This document shows, piece by piece, positions 31,010 through 41,290 of a stretch of DNA of 64,000 nt. Source of the DNA: Volvox africanus (lineage: Eukaryota; Chlorophyta; Chlorophyceae; Chlamydomonadales; Volvocaceae); assembly GCA_030268105.1 (NCBI GenBank), contig BSDZ01000010.1:1-64000 (forward strand), in the 5' to 3' direction. How positions within the stretch are numbered: the first letter of the stretch is position 1; every line of letters begins with the position of its first letter. Both the position numbers and the translations under genes were made by a program. The notes below the pieces were generated by a model, which was given only the letters and a program-made list of their open reading frames with translations, ran no database searches and was not told the DNA's origin.

Positions 31010-33138
31010 TCAGAGAGGTCCGTCCTTAGACTGTGCCCGCAGCCTAGCTTCATCAAGCAGGGGTTTCATGTCAGGGGTGAAGTTACGTGCCGGTTCCCAG
31101 CTATTGTGCTCAGATGAATACCCAGACCATTTAACCAGGTACTCATGCACATTGCGCTTACGCCTGCCCTTGCCAACACGTCGTGCACGGTAATCTAGGA
31201 TACGTTCGACAGCATACAGGGTCTGCTTACCCGATAACCAGGTAGAGGGATTAGCTTCCGTAACAGGAGGGATGCTATCGTTAGCCTCAGGCAGAGTACC
31301 CCGATATGGACGTACGAGAGATACATGAAATGTGGGATGAATGCGTAGGTCAGATGGGAGTTGTAACTCTACAGCCACCGACCCTACCATGCGTACGACA
31401 GGATAAGGCCCCACAAAGCGAGGTAATAACTTGCGAGACCCATCAGCCAGGGAACGAAGGTTCTTCGTGCTCAACATAACCAGCTGGCCCTTGGTGAACG
31501 TGACGTCCTTTTTGGACTTGTTATAATAGTCCATAGCCCGTTGCTGTGCAGCTTCCAGGCAAGCTTTAGCGTCAGTTAGTCGGGACACGAAAGACTTAGC
31601 AAACGTTTTTGCAGCTGGAACATTTACGTCCAACTCCCGCCAAACAGGCAAAGCAGGGTTAAAACCGTAATTCAGGAAAAACGGACTATTACCAACGGAC
31701 CGGTTAGTAGCGTTATTAATGGCAAACTCAGCAGCGGCTAGGTAGGTATCCCATGCAGTAGGGGTGCGTCCTGCAAAGTTACGGAGCATATCACCCAGGA
31801 CACGGTTAACACGCTCTGTTTGCCCATCAGATTGGGGGTGGTAGGCGGTGGACAGGTTCACCCGCATTCCTACCAGAGTCCCCAGGGCGCCCCAAAACTT
31901 ACTTGCAAATTGAGTGCCGCGGTCAGATACCACGGACTTGGGGACCCCATGCAAACGTACCACATTGTCGAAAAATAGACGGGCCGTTTGCTCAGCTGTG
32001 CAGGATGATGTCGTGGGGGCCAGGTGGACCATCTTGGTGAAACGGTCGACCAGGACCAGCACGGCATCGTATCCTCCCTCAGTTTTGGGCAGCGCAACAA
32101 TAAAGTCCATAGAGACGCTTTCCCACGGAGCGTCAGGAATAGGAAGAGGTTGGAGATGCCCATGTGCTTTACCAGACTGGGCCTTATTGCGCTGGCACAG
32201 GTCGCAACAGAGGACATAATTTTCGGTGTCCTTAGCCATGCGGGGCCACCAGAATTGACGCCGCAAAAGCTCTAGTAACCGCGTGCAGCCAGGATGCCCA
32301 GCAAGAGGGCCGTCATGAAAACGTGAGAGAAGTTCACGACGTAATGAATCGTCGTTAGGTACGACAATCTGACGGTGGGATCCTTCCGATCGGATCCATA
32401 AGCCATGCTCCTGTACCAAGTGCCCTGTGTTGTTGTGAATTGTGAACCACGGGTCGGCTGCATAAGCCTGTTTCAAGCGCTTGGTAAAATCGGAGGGCAC
32501 GAAGTTAGGTTTTGCCTGAGACCTACTCCGTGTGCTTACCGCCAGAATGGCTGCATGCAGTGAGGGGTGCCTACTGAGAGCATCAGCTATGTTAAGTGAG
32601 CCGCTCAGGTACTCCCAATCAAAGTTAAACCGTGCCAGGTATTCCATCCAGCGGGCCTGGCGTCGGTTAAGGGAGGGCACACCTTGCAGAAACGTAAGGG
32701 GTTTGTGATCAGTCTTGAGGGCAAAAGGCCGGCCCTCAAGGTAACATCGCCATTCCTTCAAGGCATGTAGGACCGCCAGAAATTCCTGTTCCCCAGTGGT
32801 ATAACGGGTTTCAGCCCCCGAAAACTTCTTACTCGTGTATGCAATGGGGCGTCCCTGCTGCAACAGAACTGCCCCCGTCCCATGTATAGATGCATCAGTT
32901 ATGACCTCTACACGGAACGGCAATGAGTAGTCAGGGAAGTGCAGGAGAATATCATCAGAGATAGCACGCTTCAAAGCATCAAAAGCTTCTTGGCATGCGG
33001 GGGTCCAGGCCTCAGGTGAAGAGAAGGCTCCCTTACGTGTGAGGTTTGTTAGCGGTGCAGCAATGACTGAGTAGCGCTCTATGAACTTACGAAAGTAGTT
33101 GGTCAGGCCCAAAAACTTACGCAGTTCCTGAAGGTTGG
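31010..33138 (-). CDS. pol: Pol of A3, C-terminal part (RNase H, integrase, chromodomain)
   Basis: Starts at [11 protein letters not shown] in the RT connection region where A4 entered, then RNase H (ITDAS), integrase with H..H and CDLC zinc ligands and the DD35E triad, and the chromodomain. No stop before the natural end. The ORF that appears to start at 33241 uses LTR sequence for its first 34 residues. Confidence 0.92.
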
Positions 33139-33561
33139 TGTTGTATATGGTACCCACGAAGGGTGGTATCAAAAGATACCGGTTGTTGTGCCAGAGCCCG
33201 ATTAAGTAGAGCCGCCGACTAGGTCGTACTTGAGAGACCATAAGGCCTCGAACCGGGCGTGACCTTCAGAAGTCACCACTACAACCGGAGATTCAGTGAA
33301 CCAGGAACCAGATGTTCCACCATTTACCATTCAGGCGGTAAATGGCCCATTCCATACAGGTTATGGAGTAACCGACAGGTTCTGATGTTTCAGGAAGTCG
33401 GTTAGTATTGGTCGTCGACAGCCGAGACCAAATCCACAAATCGAATGCCAGATGGAAACATGAAACAGTTAATATGATAATTAAATATATTATATTATAA
33501 AATAATAAACGGATAATTATTATATCTTAATGAATTACCGAAATGCATTAAGGATACAACA
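33139..33561 (-). repeat. 3' LTR of A4
   Basis: 423 bp with C at position 51. It has GGTTCTGATG where the A4 5' LTR and both A6 LTRs have GGTTCGGATG, suggesting later mutation or conversion toward the outer A copies. Confidence 0.94.
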
Positions 33562-33630
33562 ATTGTTCCCCCTCTAGATGCAGCGTCCCGATGCATAAGA
33601 AGAGAGCAGACAGGTTGAAGTAGGACAGCG

Positions 33631-36600
33631 TCAGAGAGGTCCGTCCTTAGACTGTGCCCGCAGCCTAGCTTCATCAAGCAGGGGTTTCATGTCAGGGGTG
33701 AAGTTACGTGCCGGTTCCCAGCTATTGTGCTCAGATGAATACCCAGACCATTTAACCAGGTACTCATGCACATTGCGCTTACGCCTGCCCTTGCCAACAC
33801 GTCGTGCACGGTAATCTAGGATACGTTCGACAGCATACAGGGTCTGCTTACCCGATAACCAGGTAGAGGGATTAGCTTCCGTAACAGGAGGGATGCTATC
33901 GTTAGCCTCAGGCAGAGTACCCCGATATGGACATACGAGAGATACATGAAATGTGGGATGAATGCGTAGGTCAGATGGGAGTTGTAACTCTACAGCCACC
34001 GACCCTACCATGCGTACGACAGGATAAGGCCCCACAAAGCGAGGTAATAACTTGCGAGACCCATCAGCCAGGGAACGAAGGTTCTTCGTGCTCAACATAA
34101 CCAGCTGGCCCTTGGTGAACGTGACGTCCTTTTTGGACTTGTTATAATAGTCCATAGCCCGTTGCTGTGCAGCTTCCAGGCAAGCTTTAGCGTCAGTTAG
34201 TCGGGACACGAAAGACTTAGCAAACGTTTTTGCAGCTGGAACATTTACATCCAACTCCCGCCAAACAGGCAAAGCAGGGTTAAAACCGTAATTCAGGAAA
34301 AACGGACTATTACCAATGGACCGGTTAGTAGCGTTATTAATGGCAAACTCAGCAGCGGCTAGGTAGGTATCCCATGCAGTAGGGGTGCGTCCTGCAAAGT
34401 TACGGAGCATATCACCCAGGACACGGTTAACACGCTCTGTTTGCCCATCAGATTGGGGGTGGTAGGCGGTGGACAGGTTCACCCGCATTCCTACCAGAGT
34501 CCCCAGGGCGCCCCAAAACTTACTTGCAAATTGAGTGCCGCGGTCAGATACCACGGACTTGGGGACCCCATGCAAACGTACCACATTGTCGAAAAATAGA
34601 CGGGCCGTTTGCTCAGCTGTGCAGGATGATGTCGTGGGGGCCAGGTGGACCATCTTGGTGAAACGGTCGACCAGGACCAGCACGGCATCGTATCCTCCCT
34701 CAGTTTTGGGCAGCGCAACAATAAAGTCCATAGAGACGCTTTCCCACGGAGCGTCAGGAATAGGAAGAGGTTGGAGATGCCCATGTGCTTTACCAGACTG
34801 GGCCTTATTGCGCTGGCACAGGTCGCAACAGAGGACATAATTTTCGGTGTCCTTAGCCATGCGGGGCCACCAGAATTGACGCCGCAAAAGCTCTAGTAAC
34901 CGCGTGCAGCCAGGATGCCCAGCAAGAGGGCCGTCATGAAAACGTGAGAGAAGTTCACGACGTAATGAATCGTCGTTAGGTACGACAATCTGACGGTGGG
35001 ATCCTTCCGATCGGATCCATAAGCCATGCTCCTGTACCAAGTGCCCCGTGTTGTTGTGAATTGTGAACCACGGGTCGGCTGCATAAGCCTGTTTCAAGCG
35101 CTTGGTAAAATCGGAGGGCACGAAGTTAGGTTTTGCCTGAGACCTACTCCGTGTGCTTACCGCCAGAATGGCTGCATGCAGTGAGGGGTGCCTACTGAGA
35201 GCATCAGCTATGTTAAGTGAGCCGCTCAGGTACTCCCAATCAAAGTTAAACCGTGCCAGGTATTCCATCCAGCGGGCCTGGCGTTGGTTAAGGGAGGGCA
35301 CACCTTGCAGAAACGTAAGGGGTTTGTGATCAGTCTTGAGGGCAAAAGGCCGGCCCTCAAGGTAACATCGCCATTCCTTCAAGGCATGTAGGACCGCCAG
35401 AAATTCCTGTTCCCCAGTGGTATAACGGGTTTCAGCCCCCGAAAACTTCTTACTCGTGTATGCAATGGGGCGTCCCTGCTGCAACAGAACTGCCCCCGTC
35501 CCATGTATAGATGCATCAGTTATGACCTCTACACGGAACGGCAATGAGTAGTCAGGGAAGTGCAGGAGAATATCATCAGAGATAGCACGCTTCAAAGCAT
35601 CAAAAGCTTCTTGGCATGCGGGGGTCCAGGCCTCAGGTGAAGAGAAGGCTCCCTTACGTGTGAGGTTTGTTAGCGGTGCAGCAATGACTGAGTAGCGCTC
35701 TATGAACTTACGAAAGTAGTTGGTCAGGCCCAAAAACTTACGCAGTTCCTGAAGGTTGGAGGGCACTGGCCAATCCCGAACAACAGCAGTTTTCCGGGGG
35801 TCCATCCGTATGCCACCCTGAGACACTATATGCCCCAGATACTCCACCTGTGGTTGTGCCCAGTGGCACTTAGAACGCTTAGCATACAGCTGCTCACGCC
35901 GCAGAACCTCAAAGACCAGGCGGAGGTGTTGTATGTGCTCCTCACGGGTCTTTGAAAACACCAGGATATCGTCCAGATAACAGATGACGAATTTGTCGAT
36001 GTATGGCCTGAAGATGCGGTCCATGACGGCTTGGAACGTTGCAGGGGCGTTCGTCAGTCCGAAACTAAGGACGGTATATTCAAAATGGCCAAACGGCGTA
36101 CGGAAAGCCGTTTTAGGGATGTCAGATTCTGCTATACGAATCTGATTATACCCCTGCTGGAGGTCAATAGAGCTAAAGAATGCAGAATCTTTTAGCTTAT
36201 CCAGCAGATCATCGACACGTGGGAGGGGGTAACGGTTCTTAACTGTTGCGGCATTTAACCCCCTATAGTCAATGCACATTCTCAGAGTCCCATCCTTCTT
36301 TCCCACAAACAGAATAGGGGCGGAGTATGGGGATGTGCTTGGCCGTATCATACCTTTTTTCAGCAGCTCAGTAACCTGTCGTTTGACCTCGTCCAGCTCC
36401 AAGGGGCTTAGCCGATACATGGGGCGGGAAACGGGTACTGCACCAGGCACCAAAGGTATGGTGTGATCCACAGGCCGCATTGGAGGCTTACCAGGGACCT
36501 CCTGGAATATATCTGCATATTCCTGTAACAGGGCCTCAAGCTCAGGGTCAGTGGCATCAGCTGGGATAGAAGTTGCATTCAGGTACAACTTGGGCCGTAC

Positions 36601-37701
36601 TAGTAAAGCATGGGCCCCCTTGCGAATCATGCGAACTGCTGCTTTCCTGCCAACAACTTCAGGTTCAGTGTGCTGACAGATAGCAGTGGTTGCATAATTA
36701 AAGCAAGGCGCAGGTGTCATCTGATCTGGTGGCTGTCCGGCAGTAGTAAAGGGTACCTTGCAGACTAGATTCCCCTTGCGCAGGCGCAAAGATTTAGCCT
36801 CATAGTCAAGGACAGCCCCATACTGTGCTAGCGTGGAAGAACCCAAGATATACGTGGCAGCGTCAGTTAGCTCAGGCAACACGTATGGGCGGACATTTAA
36901 CCTTAAAGGACCTGCAGATAGACGAAGATTAACCTGCCCCAAGATAGCCTGCTTACCCCTATCAGCAAGGGTAACTTCTGACCAGGAGCATGGGCTAGGT
37001 TTCAGGCCAAGCTGCGTAACCACTGATGCCGAAATGAAATCATCACTGGCTCCAGAGTCGGCTAGGGCGGTGAACGTACGACCTGCCGTACTTACGGTGA
37101 TCAGAGGTACGCCAGCACCTATCAGGGCAGCAGCTTTAGGCAAGCAGAGAACTGAAATACAGGGTTCAGTCTCAGGCAAGCCCTCCTGAACCGATTTAGG
37201 AGCAGCAAACCAGACGTCAACAGAGTATGGGCTTCCAGGGAGTTGAACAACCTCACCTGCCATATCAAGGCTATGGAAAAGAGCCGTCCCTGGATTAAAC
37301 CTTAAGACCCGTTGCATTCCCGACAGAAAAGAAGGGTTGCGTCGGGACACATACTCAGGCAGCAAGATGCATGCTGAGGTATCAGGGTGTTGACGTTTGC
37401 ATGCCCTAAAGAGAGCTAATTGCTTCTGTAGCTCGCAGAGTGAAGAGGGAGTGAACAAGATAGTATGCCCACCCAAGTTAGCGGAGGATAGGGGGCGACC
37501 TTGAGGCTCAAACAGATTACAAAAGCCATCAAAGCCGGCACGGACAGTTCGTGCATCAAAAGAAAAACGTCTCCCTATCACCTGCTCCACTTGGTTTAAA
37601 ACAGAGGGCAAAAGAGCCCGTACTGCACGGCACTTTGCTACCATCTGGCCCACAGCAAAGACCCCAGGTGGTGATCCCTCTATACCAGCCTGGGCAAGTT
37701 C
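33631..37701 (-). CDS. pol: Pol of A4, intact (reference copy for family A)
   Basis: Uninterrupted frame of 1356 codons from the gag UAG to the final TAA or TAG-type stop. Numbered from the GTG at 37653: pre-protease region 1-190; aspartic protease DSGA at 199-202; reverse transcriptase about 395-630 with YLDD at 559-562; RNase H about 700-830 (ITDAS 711-715, KTDHKPL); integrase zinc module H906, H913, C943, C946; DD35E catalytic D976, D1037, E1073; GPYPVVR-type tail; chromodomain about 1274-1330. It makes the enzymes for cDNA synthesis and insertion. There is no ATG-led start near the 5' end that suits Pol, so expression by readthrough of UAG is likely. A4 has one odd residue near the C-terminus (VCPYRG, VRPYRG in the other copies). 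Confidence 0.94.
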   Translation of the reverse strand, partial: ELAQAGIEGSPPGVFAVGQMVAKCRAVRALLPSVLNQVEQVIGRRFSFDARTVRAGFDGFCNLFEPQGRPLSSANLGGHTILFTPSSLCELQKQLALFRACKRQHPDTSACILLPEYVSRRNPSFLSGMQRVLRFNPGTALFHSLDMAGEVVQLPGSPYSVDVWFAAPKSVQEGLPETEPCISVLCLPKAAALIGAGVPLITVSTAGRTFTALADSGASDDFISASVVTQLGLKPSPCSWSEVTLADRGKQAILGQVNLRLSAGPLRLNVRPYVLPELTDAATYILGSSTLAQYGAVLDYEAKSLRLRKGNLVCKVPFTTAGQPPDQMTPAPCFNYATTAICQHTEPEVVGRKAAVRMIRKGAHALLVRPKLYLNATSIPADATDPELEALLQEYADIFQEVPGKPPMRPVDHTIPLVPGAVPVSRPMYRLSPLELDEVKRQVTELLKKGMIRPSTSPYSAPILFVGKKDGTLRMCIDYRGLNAATVKNRYPLPRVDDLLDKLKDSAFFSSIDLQQGYNQIRIAESDIPKTAFRTPFGHFEYTVLSFGLTNAPATFQAVMDRIFRPYIDKFVICYLDDILVFSKTREEHIQHLRLVFEVLRREQLYAKRSKCHWAQPQVEYLGHIVSQGGIRMDPRKTAVVRDWPVPSNLQELRKFLGLTNYFRKFIERYSVIAAPLTNLTRKGAFSSPEAWTPACQEAFDALKRAISDDILLHFPDYSLPFRVEVITDASIHGTGAVLLQQGRPIAYTSKKFSGAETRYTTGEQEFLAVLHALKEWRCYLEGRPFALKTDHKPLTFLQGVPSLNQRQARWMEYLARFNFDWEYLSGSLNIADALSRHPSLHAAILAVSTRSRSQAKPNFVPSDFTKRLKQAYAADPWFTIHNNTGHLVQEHGLWIRSEGSHRQIVVPNDDSLRRELLSRFHDGPLAGHPGCTRLLELLRRQFWWPRMAKDTENYVLCCDLCQRNKAQSGKAHGHLQPLPIPDAPWESVSMDFIVALPKTEGGYDAVLVLVDRFTKMVHLAPTTSSCTAEQTARLFFDNVVRLHGVPKSVVSDRGTQFASKFWGALGTLVGMRVNLSTAYHPQSDGQTERVNRVLGDMLRNFAGRTPTAWDTYLAAAEFAINNATNRSIGNSPFFLNYGFNPALPVWRELDVNVPAAKTFAKSFVSRLTDAKACLEAAQQRAMDYYNKSKKDVTFTKGQLVMLSTKNLRSLADGSRKLLPRFVGPYPVVRMVGSVAVELQLPSDLRIHPTFHVSLVCPYRGTLPEANDSIPPVTEANPSTWLSGKQTLYAVERILDYRARRVGKGRRKRNVHEYLVKWSGYSSEHNSWEPARNFTPDMKPLLDEARLRAQSKDGPL

Positions 37702-38469
37702 CTAGTGGTCCTTACCCTTATTTTTCTCCGCCCCCAGCATTGGGCAGGAGTCAACCCTATGTTGGTCGGAACCGCAACGGAGGCACATCCCATGTTGTTT
37801 ACGGAAATGGAACTCCCGTCTAGTACATTTGAATGTGGTTAAATATTCCGCTAGGTTCTGCTTGGGCCCCTTCTTCTGCACGTGGCCCCCTTTTGGGGCC
37901 AAGTGCCTCCCCTGCTGTCCGCCGCCCCTCTTAGACTTACCGGCGCCCTTAACCTGCCGCGGCTGATCCTCGTGCCCGGTGATGCCTGGACGAACGGATG
38001 CAGCCCGCGGTTTTTTGGTCGGGGGCGCCGGGGTCTCCTCGTCAGGGTCGTCGCAGGCCATGTCCTCGTCCTCATGTCCAGTATGAGGAGGCCCAGGTTG
38101 CCTGGAACAGGTGCCCGCAACAGCAGCACAAGTTGTTGCGGCAGCAGCGGGAGCCATCCCAGGAATATCCACGGCACCAGGTGTCAAATGGTTTGACACT
38201 ACAGCAGGGCCATGAACATAAAAAGGGGATGGGGCATAAATAGGTGATGTAGGTGCCTCAGGGGATGCTGTGCCGCCTTGCCTGGGAATAGGTGAAGGCT
38301 GGTTCGGAAGGTCGATACCGCCTGCCACAGCAGCATTTGGTGGCTGTGTCAACCTAGAGAGCCATTCCCACCTATTCGCTTGGCTAGCATTAGCAGCAAT
38401 CCGGCCAACAAACTGAAAGGTGTTGGCAGCAAGAGCCGAGACAGCATTCGCTAAGTTCGAGGCTTGCAT
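37702..38469 (-). CDS. gag: Gag of A4, 255 aa, lacking the capsid core
   Basis: The N-terminal 135 residues are joined directly to the basic region and zinc knuckle; residues 136-339 of the full form are absent (TGHEDE|DMACDD). The frame is kept and the TAG is kept. The junction has two silent T-to-C differences (GAC GAG GAC ATG in place of GAT GAG GAT ATG), one on each side. The product could bind RNA but not assemble a particle, so A4 would depend on full-length Gag from other copies. Confidence 0.93.
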   Translation of the reverse strand: MQASNLANAVSALAANTFQFVGRIAANASQANRWEWLSRLTQPPNAAVAGGIDLPNQPSPIPRQGGTASPEAPTSPIYAPSPFYVHGPAVVSNHLTPGAVDIPGMAPAAAATTCAAVAGTCSRQPGPPHTGHEDEDMACDDPDEETPAPPTKKPRAASVRPGITGHEDQPRQVKGAGKSKRGGGQQGRHLAPKGGHVQKKGPKQNLAEYLTTFKCTRREFHFRKQHGMCLRCGSDQHRVDSCPMLGAEKNKGKDH

Positions 38470-38773
38470 ATTGTATGCCTGAAAGCCTAACAGATCGAAC
38501 TGCGAGTGACTGTTCTGGCGAAAGGCAAAGCAAAGGCAAGGACCAGGGCCTACCCAACGCTTGGATGCCTTCGATGAACTTCAAAAATTCTGAAGTCCGC
38601 GCGTGAAGTTGATTTGCGATGGATCGGAGTGACTGGGCAGAGGTGCAGCTCCGAAGGGTCTGAGGTGTTGACACGGTGGTAGCCGCAGCGAAAATGGCGG
38701 CGCTCAGCTCCTCAGGCAATGTCTCCATGTCCAGAGGGATGTCGGCAGGAGGAAGATCGTGGTCGATGTCCAT
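38390..38773 (-). other. Fused upstream ORF of A4 (spliced leader)
   Basis: 127 codons from MDIDHDLPP, passing through the exact exon 1-exon 2 junction (ACCACCG|TGTCAAC in element sense) with no intron. It is at the -1 register to gag and overlaps the gag start by 80 nt. It may be a translated leader peptide, an overlapping upstream ORF limiting gag translation, or the true Gag N-terminus joined by +1 frameshift or a small second intron. Confidence 0.6.
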
Positions 38774-38905
38774 TTATAAAAGGGCAGCTTGAGTGGCTTG
38801 AGCGCGTTGCGCGGTTAGAGTGGCTTGAGCAGTTACCACAGAAAGACTTGAGAAGGCTTGAACGATTTCAGCGGAAGACTTGACGAGACGTCCCAGGGAG
38901 GAACG

Positions 38906-39343
38906 GTCTCGATACCAGCTTGTTGTATATGGTACCCACGAAGGGTGGTATCAAAAGATACCGGTTGTTGTGCCAGAGCCCGATTAAGTAGAGCCGCCGA
39001 CTAGGTCGTACTTGAGAGACCATAAGGCCTCGAACCGGGCGTGACCTTCAGAAGTCACCACTACAACCGGAGATTCAGTGAACCAGGAACCAGATGTTCC
39101 ACCATTTACCATTCAGGCGGTAAATGGCCCATTCCATACAGGTTATGGAGTAACCGACAGGTTCGGATGTTTCAGGAAGTCGGTTAGTATTGGTCGTCGA
39201 CAGCCGAGACCAAATCCACAAATCGAATGCCAGATGGAAACATGAAACAGTTAATATGATAATTAAATATATTATATTATAAAATAATAAACAGATAATT
39301 ATTATATCTTAATGAATTACCGAAATGCATTAAGGATACAACA
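38906..39343 (-). repeat. Primer site and 5' LTR of A4
   Basis: PBS 38906-38917, LTR 38921-39343. It has T at position 51 although its own 3' LTR has C. Confidence 0.94.
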
Positions 39344-41290
39344 GTTGGAGGGCACTGGCCAATCCCGAACAACAGCAGTTTTCCGGGGGTCCATCTGTAT
39401 GCCACCCTGAGACACTATATGCCCCAGATACTCCACCTGTGGTTGCGCCCAGTGGCACTTAGAACGCTTAGCATACAGCTGCTCACGCCGCAGAACCTCA
39501 AAGACCAGGCGGAGGTGTTGTACGTGCTCCTCACGGGTCTTTGAAAACACCAGGATATCGTCCAGATAACAGATGACGAATTTGTCGATGTATGGCCTGA
39601 AGATGCGGTCCATGACGGCTTGGAACGTTGCAGGGGCGTTCGTCAGTCCGAAACTAAGGACGGTATATTCAAAATGGCCAAACGGCGTACGGAAAGCCGT
39701 TTTAGGGATGTCAGATTCTGCTATACGAATCTGATTATACCCCTGCTGGAGGTCAATAGAGCTAAAGAATGCAGAATCTTTTAGCTTATCCAGCAGATCA
39801 TCGACACGTGGGAGGGGGTAACGGTTCTTAACTGTTGCGGCATTTAACCCCCTATAGTCAATGCACATTCTCAGAGTCCCATCCTTCTTTCCCACAAACA
39901 GAATAGGGGCGGAGTATGGGGATGTGCTTGGCCGTATCATACCTTTTTTCAGCAGCTCAGTAACCTGTCATTTGACCTCGTCCAGCTCCAAGGGGCTTAG
40001 CCGATACATGGGGCGGGAAACGGGTACTGCACCAGGCACCAAAGGTATGGTGTGATCCACAGGCCGCATTGGAGGCTTACCAGGGACCTCCTGGAATATA
40101 TCTGCATATTCCTGTAACAGGGCCTCAAGCTCAGGGTCAGTGGCATCAGCTGGGATAGAAGTTGCATTCAGGTGCAACTTGGGCCGTACTAGTAAAGCAT
40201 GGGCCCCCTTGCGAATCATGCGAACTGCTGCTTTTCTGCCAACAACTTCAGGTTCAGTGTGCTGACAGATAGCAGTGGTTGCATAATTAAAGCAAGGCGC
40301 AGGTGTCATCTGATCTGGTGGCTGTCCGGCAGTAGTAAAGGGTACCTTGCAGACTAGATTCCCCTTGCGCAGGCGCAAAGATTTAGCCTCATAGTCAAGG
40401 ACAGCCCCATACTGTGCTAGCGTGGAAGAACCCAAGATATACGTGGCAGCGTCAGTTAGCTCAGGCAACACGTATGGGCGGACATTTAACCTTAAAGGAC
40501 CTGCAGATAGACGAAGATTTACCTGCCCCAAGATAGCCTGCTTACCCCCATCAGCAAGGGTAACTTCTGACCAGGAGCATGGGCTAGGTTTCAGGCCAAG
40601 CTGCGTAACCACTGATGCCGAAATGAAATCATCACTGGCTCCAGAGTCGGCTAGGGCGGTGAACGTACGACCTGCCGTACTTACGGTGATCAGAGGTACG
40701 CCAGCACCTATCAGGGCAGCAGCTTTAGGCAAGCAGAGAACTGAAATACAGGGTTCAGTCTCAGGCAAGCCCTCCTGAACCGATTTAGGAGCAGCAAACC
40801 AGACGTCAACAGAGTATGGGCTTCCAGGGAGTTGAACAACCTCACCTGCCATATCAAGGCTATGGAAAAGAGCCGTCCCTGGATTAAACCTTAAGACCCG
40901 TTGCATTCCCGACAGAAAAGAAGGGTTGCGTCGGGACACATACTCAGGCAGCAAGATGCATGCTGAGGTATCAGGGTGTTGACGTTTGCATGCCCTAAAG
41001 AGAGCTAATTGCTTCTGTAGCTCGCAGAGTGAAGAGGGAGTGAACAAGATAGTATGCCCACCCAAGTTAGCGGAGGATAGGGGGCGACCTTGAGGCTCAA
41101 ACAGATTACAAAAGCCATCAAAGCCGGGACGGACAGTTCGTGCATCAAAAGAAAAACGTCTCCCTATCACCTGCTCCACTTGGTTTAAAACAGAGGGCAA
41201 AAGAGCCCGTACTGCACGGCACTTTGCTACCATCTGGCCCACAGCAAAGACCCCAGGTGGTGATCCCTCTATACCAACCTGGGCAAGTTC
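39344..41290 (-). pseudogene. pol: Pol of A3, N-terminal part with a nonsense codon
   Basis: From the gag UAG through protease and reverse transcriptase (YLDD) to the A4 insertion. An Arg codon in [10 protein letters not shown] is TGA here (39968-39970, CGA in all other copies), ending Pol before the RT active site. The matching A5 segment is open, so the mutation arose after units 2 and 3 separated. Confidence 0.92.

Larger units (their letters stand above)
33139..39343 (-). mobile_element. Element A4: spliced-form family A element nested in A3
   Basis: 6205 bp with LTRs 33139-33561 and 38921-39343 and its own duplication gttgg (33134-33138, 39344-39348), in the same orientation as A3. It is shorter than A2 by exactly 350 + 612 bp: the leader intron and the capsid-core segment. 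Target duplication, both LTRs and loss of two GT-AG segments together indicate retrotransposition of a spliced RNA. It carries private variants (RAGFDGF, LADRGKQ, TCSRQPG), so its parent was a slightly different A copy. Confidence 0.95.

Noticed and set aside
31010..33241. 743-codon ORF as one protein
   Set aside because: Its first 34 residues translate the A4 3' LTR; the true pol frame is broken at 33138. The same applies to 49331-51562 and to 10584-11480.
38575..38600. -1 slippery heptamer at the AAAATTTTTG run in the leader ORF
   Set aside because: In frame it reads A AAA TTT, which does not fit X XXY YYZ, and gag requires +1. A4 also has a substitution in the run.
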